Below are positions 19,836-26,943 of a stretch of DNA of 26,943 nucleotides, one piece after another. Numbering within the stretch: position 1 is the first letter of the stretch; each line of letters begins with the position of its first letter. The stretch is from Paramacrobiotus richtersi (Eukaryota; Tardigrada; Eutardigrada; Parachela; Macrobiotidae): NCBI GenBank assembly GCA_034698045.1, contig JAQGAU010000507.1:1-26943 (forward strand), given 5' to 3'. The notes under the pieces were generated by a model that did no database searches, was not told the DNA's origin, and saw only the letters and a list, made by a program, of their open reading frames with translations. The translations under genes were made by a program, and so were the position numbers.

Positions 19836-20560
19836 TGCCGGTAATTATCAGAGAATTTACAGTCAAGCATCAAAAACTCTTAGCTGCTTGAAGTAGGCTC
19901 TGGTTAACAGAAACGACTGTAGAATGTCCAATATATTTGATAGAGCCCCAGTAAGGAAAGTAAACTCGTTAGGCGTCTGCAGAGCCTTAAATAGTACGAT
20001 TATTCGGTTAAGACTTGTTTACAGGGCGCTCGATAGACGGTTACGATTGCTAATATCCGTGTCCACCATGAGTATATCGCAAAAATCGTAAGATGCAATC
20101 AGTCTTTCTTTCATTAAGTGCCGTTATTCGCCGAACTGCCTATGTTAGATAATTAGCGGGCAATGGCACGAAAACATTGTGATTCACGGTAAACATCCCC
20201 TGCAGCGGACTTCGATCGCTAAGGGTGTTCATGTTTTGGCCCGATTTAGCGAGTATTTGTGTTTACTGCGTTATTCAGTACGTGTACAAATGTAAGACGA
20301 CCGGAATATACGGAACCTGCACTGATATCAGTATGTGCATCAAAGTGATCAAACGTCAAGTTCACAGAATAAACTCATTCTTTTCACCTAAAATTTACAG
20401 TCCGCTAGGACAGAAGAACTGCATGTATCCTTATTTATTAAACAGTCACACTACTGCTTATGCACTGCGTCTGATAAACTAGCAAACCCGAATTATTTAA
20501 TCAATTCAAAAGTCGGTTTATTTTCTCAACTGTTTTTATGCGGATGATGCTCCAACAAGG
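19836..20560. other. Intergenic, no gene recognised
   Basis: Contains the upstream region of the secreted-protein gene. I see no TATA box near 19865 and no coding motif. Confidence 0.35.
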
Positions 20561-20852
20561 TTAACAGTTTTGCAGCACTACGCTGTTTTCTGCGAGCAAC
20601 TGGATGCGATTATCGGCATTATTAGTTATCGGATCGGATCTCATTGAATCTTGATAGATACACTGTCTTTCGCTCCCAGACTGGCTGTTGGTTTATTGGA
20701 TACAGCAATCACAGCAACAATCTCTGCGTAGCGCCTTGTATATGTGGAATCCGCTATCTTCCATGTTCACCATTATAGCCCTTTCTTTGGAATACGTTAT
20801 TTGGCCTTTTCAAAGCATCCTCAAGGACACGGCTCATGGCTCCATTATAAGC
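20561..20852 (-). pseudogene. Decayed paralog of the secreted-protein second exon
   Basis: After an acceptor-like CAG at 20854-20853 the minus strand reads AYNGAMSRVLEDALK, matching ADNGTMSRAIEGALEK of the gene at 18950-19835. A frameshift follows, then TRRYAEIVAVIAVSNK matches TRRYSGIVAVIDVSGK, and after further breaks DNRIQLLAENSVVL matches DQRFMLLAGKDVVL, ending at TAA 20561. At least two frame breaks and stops make it non-coding. No first exon was found. Confidence 0.8.
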
Positions 20853-20986
20853 CTGTATTCACATTAATTTTTAACATTTAGAATTTGCAGATGGGCAGAT
20901 TACAATTACAACGACGCGAAAGCTTCCAAACGTCAAACAATTGAAAAAGCAACGTTTCCAGTAGAATACCGACTGAAAATTGTCTC

Positions 20987-21052
20987 TATGTTACTGGCTG
21001 TGTGTAAATGTAACCATGTACATGGTTACATTTACACACAGCCAGTAACATA
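20987..21052. repeat. 66-bp perfect palindrome, no spacer
   Basis: Two 33-bp arms meet at 21019/21020 with no mismatch and no loop (centre AACCATGTACATGGTT). Pairing stops at 20986/21053. A second short palindrome (CATACATGTATG) adjoins it on the right at about 21049-21060. Confidence 0.95.
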
Positions 21053-21239
21053 CATGTATGTACATGAGCATTAGCCAGTTTTCACCTGAAACGAAACGAC
21101 AGTAAACCACAACTGCTACATTCGGAAGAAAACTGCATCGTGGCAAGCGTTCATTAGACGCAAACAGCGATAGCCAAATTCGCGCGAACTACTGTTTTAC
21201 TGTGAGAAATTTCGGTGAATGAAAGATAGATGTATACAT

Positions 21240-21390
21240 TTTCCGAGCTGACCGTTGCAAACCAGATTATGTACTTGAATTGCTATGGAACATCCTAATT
21301 TCCTGCAAACGACTAATGCATACATGGTTATAAGCTTCGATAGCGAAAGAGCATCTACCGGATTTTAAGGTTCGACAGTTATCTATTGCA
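21240..21390. repeat. Dispersed repeat R1, copy 3 (distal part)
   Basis: Shares CGAGCTGACCG.TGCAA, CCAGATTATGTA, GGAACATCCTAATTT and CCGG.TTTTAAGGT with 436-560 and 9215-9345. It is not next to a SMYD gene, so R1 has an independent distribution. Confidence 0.55.
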
Positions 21391-21833
21391 GCATTAAAAG
21401 AGATGAGCTGAAAATCGCTAGCTTAGCAATCCGTTAATGATGGTGGACGGTACCTTCCCTAAAAATCGCGTACCCGGCTTCACATTTAGCCAGCTAACAA
21501 GTGGCTGCTTGTTACATTTCGAATATAAACGGAGACATGTACAGTAATAAGTCATAGAATATCGTTCCGTGTCAATTCCCATAATATGGTGACCGTTTAC
21601 TGAAGAATTACGTAGTGACGATAGGTTGTGAAAAGCTTTACAATTTGCTTTTTTGGAAACTACATCATGTCTTGCACGCGATAACACTTTCAAAGATGTA
21701 AAATACTGCACGCATAACCTCCACTGGCCATTTTCTAGAATGGAACACTCATTACATGACAGACAAGACCAAAGACTACAACATTAAGCTTCTCTAACAA
21801 CATTAAATTCTAAGCTACAACTACATTCTCTTC
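21391..21833. other. Serpin 3' flank, nothing further recognised
   Basis: No coding motif on either strand and no canonical poly(A) signal close to the serpin stop. Confidence 0.35.
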
Positions 21834-23584
21834 TTAGAATTTCTCCAAACGCCCGATGAACAGGATCGTTTTGGAACGATTATGGCGTATGGCATATATA
21901 AACGGATGGTCAGCGATAAAATCCACTGCTTCCCTGGGTCTGGAGCCACTGCGACTGACTGCTACCAATGCGCTGGCTCCAGCGGCTTCGGTTCCTTTTT
22001 CGTTGACATCTAAATTAAAACGACCAGTCTCCGTGTAAAGCGATTCTGTAGTGTTTGTAGTAACAAAATTCTGCAGATGTGTCTAGCACATGCGTTTCTG
22101 GCAGCTGCCAGATGATAAATTACAATGCTATGGCTTGTTGGGTTATTACCATTGATTAGTCCGTGTTCTAACAGTTCCCAAGATGCATAACAAAGCATGA
22201 GCTTGGAACACGCGGAAAGTTCGGAGTTACAAATCAATGGAACTCACCGATGAAGGTCTTGTGAAACCCTTTGCCAATGTAAACGCCACCGGCAGGTACC
22301 ATTCCGGTCAAATCTGCTTTCATTTCCGAAAACAGATCACTGACACCGAGCTTCTTCAGTAACCCTACCAAGTCGAACGAGCTGTCCAGTTTAAACCTGG
22401 GTAACTGCAGATTTACTTTAATCCGTGATTTCTCAGATTTTGTCGCTAGTTCCGCGATAACTTGTGGCGTGAGTCGTTTTTCCAAATTGCGCAATCCCGC
22501 CTTTTCTAGCGGCAGGAAAATCAGCATGGAAGCTTCGCGATCGACATATGGGATTTCAAGATACTGCAGACCCAGCTGAGTATCTTCTGCATAGCGAAAT
22601 CGCAAATGCGCCTGTATTTTCATCATCGGCACCGTCTTTGTCGTTCCATCCAGCAGGGTAAACTTGCCATTCTTGTCTGTGTTTGCTTCTTTGAAGGTGG
22701 TTTCCCATCGGCTTTTAAAGTAGATGGCATTGACTAGAACCGCTATAACGCCGTCTACTGTACCTGGGGGAAGAAGATCGTGGATGCGGTCGCCTGTGCG
22801 CTCTTCGACCCACTTGTTGATATCTTTGCGAGATTTATCGGAGTTAGCAGAGCTGAAATCTTTATTCTCAATGGCTGCTTTGAGTTTTTGATTGACAAGA
22901 GACAAATAGTTCTGGTCTACGTGAGCATCTTTATTGATGAAAACCTGCAACGGAATGAATATGTTAATGTAGACATTTGTACGATGAATTGCTGTATGAA
23001 AACTACAACAACTGTACATTAATAACACTATGGAAGGGTCGATAGTTGAAATCGGTCGTAATGAGCAAATGCACTACTTACTTCGAGCGTATAAAATATT
23101 AACATGTGCTAGTCAGCTAATAAGATTGATAATAAGTAATTTAAAGGCTAATACGTACGCCATTAGCCAGAGCCAGCTGGAAGCGATCTTCCGCTTCGTC
23201 CTCACGGCATGTGTCATCGGTATCGTTCTGCGGCAAGGATTTGACGGTAGAATTCGCCGTTGTTTTAACCTTTAAATCGCTCATCAACTGGTTGAACGCA
23301 CCGGCAATATCCTCATCCGACCCAGATCCGGAAATTTCTCCATAACCCAGTGACGAATACAGATTCTGGCGCGTTTGATGTCGTGATCCCAAGTAAACCA
23401 GTGTTGTGCAGTACAGGATGCTGATTGGAGAAAGCAGGAAGTTCCCATTGGGTACCACGGTCGTCGCCGCACCGTACAAGCTCATCGACACATTGTTCAC
23501 GGCGGGACTCAAATCCCTGATCGCAACACTCATGTTTGTACCCAGTGGATTACCCATTGGAGTATGTATTGGAAGGTCCATCAT
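21834..23584 (-). CDS. Inhibitory serpin, Arg-Ser reactive site
   Basis: A serine protease inhibitor that traps its target by cleavage-driven loop insertion. Exons: (23584)-23159, 22944-22248 and 22009-21834, all GT-AG with matching phases, giving 432 residues. Family landmarks are FLLSPISILYCTTLVYLGS (helices A-B), ANGVFINKDAHVD, DKSRKDINKWVEERTGDRI and the shutter/strand region AVLVNAIYFKSRWETTF. Next come PMMKIQ, LGLQYLEIPYVDREASMLIF and LPRFKLDSSFDLVGLLKKLG. After the VYIGKGFHKTFI strand comes the hinge VNEKGTEAAGASA (small residues at P12-P9, so inhibitory). The reactive loop LVAVSRSGSRP aligns with antithrombin GRS, putting Arg at P1 and Ser at P1', which predicts trypsin-like targets. 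DHPFIYAIRH and ILFIGRLEKF close the fold. The start is uncertain. The frame is open from a GTG at 23674, giving a hydrophobic N-terminus (CTSHLALFL) that could be a signal peptide without an ATG. The first in-frame ATGs are at 23584 and 23581. Confidence 0.9.
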
Positions 23585-23615
23585 ACCCGGATTAAACGGA
23601 GCGCTGATCGTCGAC

Positions 23616-23660
23616 TCAGGTGATATTTGACGGAGAAACAATGCAAGATGGGAAGTGCAT
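23616..23660 (-). other. Possible upstream ORF in serpin leader
   Basis: The first ATG after the predicted transcription start is at 23660. It is out of frame with the serpin and ends at TGA after 14 codons, before the in-frame ATG at 23584. It could lower translation of the serpin, or mark a lesion in the original signal peptide. Confidence 0.4.
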
Positions 23661-23696
23661 ATGAAATACGCCACGCGTCGAACTACCTATGCAGAC

Positions 23697-23731
23697 TGAG
23701 AAAATTATATCTACTCACCGGTACTTTTATA
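23697..23731 (-). promoter_or_regulatory. Serpin core promoter: TATA box and initiator
   Basis: TATAAAA on the minus strand (23731-23725) lies 34 bp upstream of a TCAGTC initiator whose A is at 23697. This is the canonical arthropod-type spacing, directly ahead of the serpin leader. Confidence 0.6.
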
Positions 23732-23739
23732 CCAGTTAT

Positions 23740-25055
23740 CTGGCACGGATTTGCCACATGGTCTCAAGAATACACACTCAAGAATTTAAACTGTACCGAA
23801 TAACGGTTCAATAAATGATTGTCTGGCACTGGTTTCTGAAGATTTTAACAAGATAAGCCGTTAAAATTCTAGCCCATAGGCGATACAATCACGAAAAAAG
23901 CAGACACTTGAGTTTAATTGCACAGTACAAGACTGTACGATAAACAGCGGAGTTTTATTACAGAGCGGACATTGTGAGTAAAAAGTAAGGCTTACAAATT
24001 CATGGATTGGCTATATCGTTTTTTATTCTTCTAGTACAGGCAAATCCTGACAGAAGTTCGCAATGTAAACTTCTTTGATGATACTCACGAATAAGTGCCG
24101 ACAACTCTCACAAACGTTCGTAGAGAACGGTTGACCTTGATGAACAGGTATTCTGACCTGGCGCTTGGAAGCAATCTTTAGCATTATTTCCCTTCACATA
24201 AACCACGACTATTCATCGGCGTAGGATGCCGCGTATCTGTGCCGCGTAGGATGCCGCCGTTCTGTACAGTACACCGATTCAGACTCATTACGACAGAATG
24301 AAAAACAATAAAACGATATTGCAGTATACAATGAGTGTACACTTGAACGTACGTACTTGATTACTGCGCACAGTGGTTCAAATTACTTCGGAATAGCGTT
24401 AAATGCATATTCCGTTTTGTCGGAATATACACACACGTTGACAATATGCAGACACGTTGACACAATGGAATATGCATCTAACGATGACTTGGGTCGAATG
24501 GCACTATTGCTGACGGGATACATAAGTGGGCGGTTGCTGCGGTGTCGCCAACACCTAATTACGACAACACGTTCGGGCCTTCGGCGGATCTGTCCGCTCT
24601 TTGAGGTGACATGCAATTAGCCGGTAAGTGCGGCAGAACACACGCTGGTCGTAGTAGTCTGTTTGCTGTTTCACGTTGTTCAACCTGTACTGTTAACAGG
24701 TAAGCTACACCGGAAATTAGAGCACTGCATTCTTCACGTAAAAATGTGTGGTTACTGGTTAAAAACAGTGCCAGAACACTAGTAATCGTTTTAAGCGAAT
24801 TCACGAGTAGCTAACTAACAGCTGATGTCAGTAGTACTGTACGCGATCCATGAAATGGCACGCAAAATTGCCCTGGACATACGATAATCGGTTTTGGCCA
24901 CTGGCTAGTATGCTGAAGCCGGATGCTGAATGCGGCAGGGCCGTTTTGCGTGTCATTTCATCGATAGCGTACAGTAGAGTTACACAATGAAACATGCGAG
25001 AAACAATCAAAGCAAAAAAACATCAACGATAAATTCATTTGTACTTTAGTGCAGC
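23740..25055. other. Intergenic, no gene recognised
   Basis: Contains a two-copy short direct repeat around 24220-24260 (GCGTAGGATGCCGC twice) and a small ACACGTTGACA repeat at about 24431-24465. Frames at 24357-24620 (+) and 24559-24804 (-) have no recognised motif, and the latter lacks an ATG. Confidence 0.4.
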
Positions 25056-25061
25056 TTTATT
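25056..25061 (-). terminator. Putative poly(A) signal for the coiled-coil gene
   Basis: AATAAA on the minus strand, about 35 bp after the stop at 25096. Confidence 0.55.
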
Positions 25062-25095
25062 TGCACTCCAGAAGCGCAATTCTAAGGTTTTTAAT

Positions 25096-26124
25096 CTACA
25101 AACCTTTGAATTGTCCTGGGTACATGTCATAGCGCTTATCACCATTAGATTTGTTGTCGCGGAAAGTCAACACCTGCCCATGACGAGTAGAGCTAAACTC
25201 AAAAGAGGCCGAGGGAATAGTTCTATCTTCAGCTTGGATCGACCAGCGCCCATCTCCAAAAATAATTTTATCCACGCTTACAGTTTTGCTGTTGCATTTG
25301 TTCTCCACCATTGTCAACGAAGAACTAAACGATGCCTGCTGGTTTTCGCTGTTCATCTTGACGTTATTGATCAGATTGTTCTGAATGCTGATATCGCTTC
25401 TAAGATCCACCAACGAACTATTAAGCGAGCGGATTACGGCTTTGAGTTCGTCTAGTTCCTGTTGTAACCGATAAATTTCTGCACGCTGCTGGGAAATTTC
25501 TCCAGCAAAGGAAGCTGACGGAAGAATATTTATACGGCTGCTGAGTTCGGACGTGGTTTTGGTCACACGGACTTGTGTTGTTGTGATAACCTGAATACCA
25601 CGGAATCCGGATAGGTTGATCCGACTCAGTTCCATCGGTCGCGGGGTGAACTTTTCGCCGTTCCATTGACTGGTGACCTTGCCTTCCGTAAAGAGTTTAA
25701 CCAGTTTATCGCGTTCTTCATTGGTGATCGTCTGGGACGATGAACTCCCACTGCCTGAAGCAGAGCCACCCAATAACCCCGACAAAAAAGATAGCGAAAC
25801 ACCAACTGAGGCTTCCGTATTTGAGCTGCTCGAAAAGTATTGTTTGAGGGCATCTTGTAGGGTACTGTCGCTTTTGTTATAAACATCGTTAAGCGACTGC
25901 GTTATCTTATCGGGGCGGGCATTGTCATCCTGCCAGAAAACGGAATCCCACATTTGGCTTTCGAAAGACGCGCTGGAGACCGTCTGCGCCTTGAGAACAT
26001 TTTCCAGGAGGATGCTGATGGTGATTGACTGGTCCTGGCTTACAAATTCTTCGTCCATTACCTCAGTGGCCACCACATTGTTGGCGATTTCTTGGGTCAG
26101 CTTTTTAAGGTCATCGGATTTCAT
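25096..26124 (-). CDS. Uncharacterised coiled-coil protein, 342 residues
   Basis: A single open frame from ATG 26124 to the stop at 25096, much longer than chance. Family not recognised. Residues 1-100 are polar and helical (DSVFWQDDNARPDKITQSL). 101-132 is a Gly/Ser-rich low-complexity stretch. 136-200 holds ERDKLVKLFTEGKV, QWNGEKFTPRPMELSRINL and a beta-like VITTTQVRVTKTTSELS. A coiled coil lies at about 205-265 (QQRAEIYRLQQELDELKAVI). The C-terminus (about 285-342, FGDGRWSIQAED, LTFRDNKSNGDKRYDMYPG) looks beta-rich, as in repeat or fibre-type modules. There is no signal peptide at this ATG. The frame stays open upstream through an acceptor-like TTTCCACAG (just before AAGGATTCTGTTTAT), so a further 5' exon, perhaps with a signal peptide, may exist beyond 26140. 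I could not identify it. Confidence 0.7.
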   Translation of the reverse strand: MKSDDLKKLTQEIANNVVATEVMDEEFVSQDQSITISILLENVLKAQTVSSASFESQMWDSVFWQDDNARPDKITQSLNDVYNKSDSTLQDALKQYFSSSSNTEASVGVSLSFLSGLLGGSASGSGSSSSQTITNEERDKLVKLFTEGKVTSQWNGEKFTPRPMELSRINLSGFRGIQVITTTQVRVTKTTSELSSRINILPSASFAGEISQQRAEIYRLQQELDELKAVIRSLNSSLVDLRSDISIQNNLINNVKMNSENQQASFSSSLTMVENKCNSKTVSVDKIIFGDGRWSIQAEDRTIPSASFEFSSTRHGQVLTFRDNKSNGDKRYDMYPGQFKGL

Positions 26125-26199
26125 ATAAACAGAATCCTTCTGTGGAAATCGTTGATCCAGAGTTGTGAATAAGGATCCCGACTGGACATGCTCTGCTTT

Positions 26200-26943
26200 A
26201 ACCTACAACGTCAAACCGCTATCGAAAACTGTGTTGTCATTGATAAATACGTACAAATGTGGTTATGCTAGCGCGCGTGGCTACAGTTTTGAAATACTTA
26301 GTAATCTAAGATTACCAAGTTACTACTGTAAAGCTATGTGCATATTCATCCTGCTCGGGTTAACGGACTAATGGTCAAGTAATCTGCTAACATATTATGT
26401 GTTCTCGTTGAAATCCTTAAGCACTGAACTGCGTATTACATAGCTACTGCAAAGCTGCAGCTGCAGACGAACTTTCTTTTAATCAGTGATAACCTGGTGA
26501 TAACCTTACAAGGTGATAACCTTATATGCGCCTTGATACCGGAACATTTACGCTAACGTACGGATGTACGCGTACGAGTTCTTCTGTACGGCACGGGCAA
26601 CATCGAGGAATTGGGCGTCAAATATGGAATTAAGAGCAGCCAAATGCTTAAGTCTATCTTATATGCTATTCTATCTTATATTCTATAGCTTATTCTATCT
26701 AGATTATGTACAGTACATAAATGCAGCTACATGAATATCGGAGCATGCGAAGCGGTCATTACAGCAACACACTGATATCTGTACATGACATGCACTCATG
26801 CAGCCACATTCAGTTTACGTAATATCATCAAAACAAACCTGGATGGTTTTCTTTGGACTTCTTTGCGTTTGCAGACTGTAGTAAACAACCATATCGGAGA
26901 CAAAATTGCGCGGACTATTCCGCATATCCTCCGCTACTTGTCG
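26200..26943. other. Intergenic, simple repeats only
   Basis: GTGATAACCT occurs three times at 26486-26522. 26650-26705 is an AT-rich tract built from TATTCTATCTTATA-like words. No gene recognised. Confidence 0.45.

Noticed and set aside
24559..24804. Minus-strand frame with a signal-peptide-like start
   Set aside because: It begins at GTG and has no homology or splice-linked continuation.

Overview
The window reads as nuclear DNA of an invertebrate animal. Coding segments are broken by short GT-AG introns (mostly 70-250 bp) with clear donors and polypyrimidine-AG acceptors. The gene content is metazoan: SET/MYND proteins, rhodopsin-type GPCRs, a gustatory-receptor-like 7TM protein and an inhibitory serpin. 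Compact spacing and short introns suggest an ecdysozoan. My best guess is a tardigrade, but nothing here proves it.

Layout, left to right. (1) 6-221 (-): first exon of a SMYD (SET+MYND) gene whose remainder lies off the left edge. (2) 2606-3105: a 500-bp TA-flanked element with terminal inverted repeats, next to a 23-bp tandem repeat. (3) 3473-4608 (+): a rhodopsin-like GPCR broken in TM6 by a 7-bp tandem duplication. (4) 6047-8910 (-): a six-exon SMYD paralog with a degenerate NHSC motif, a frame defect in exon 2, a hairpin element and a stray copy of exon 4 in its second intron. (5) 10320-10690: decayed 3' end of a third SMYD copy. (6) 11960-13427 (+): a second rhodopsin-like GPCR in five exons. 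(7) 15188-16133 (-) and 16175-17299 (+): two divergent membrane-protein genes with starts 41 bp apart; the right one is gustatory-receptor-like. (8) 17778-18642: an 865-bp hAT-type non-autonomous transposon with a perfect 8-bp target duplication, nested in an older dispersed repeat. (9) 18950-19835 (-): a secreted two-exon protein with a GC-AG intron, and a decayed copy of its second exon at 20561-20852. (10) 20987-21052: a 66-bp perfect palindrome. (11) 21834-23584 (-): a three-exon inhibitory serpin with an Arg-Ser reactive site and a TATA/initiator promoter. (12) 25096-26124 (-): a coiled-coil protein of unknown family.

The main theme is local duplication and decay. SMYD occurs three times, the secreted gene twice, and two dispersed repeat families (R1, upstream of SMYD starts; R2, mostly in 3' flanks) recur across the window. 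Three multi-exon genes contain a small frame defect. They may be young pseudogenes or the assembly may carry indel errors; the sequence alone cannot decide. The genes do not form one pathway: they are sensory receptors, putative lysine methyltransferase relatives and secreted proteins. I found no tRNA, rRNA or CRISPR signal.
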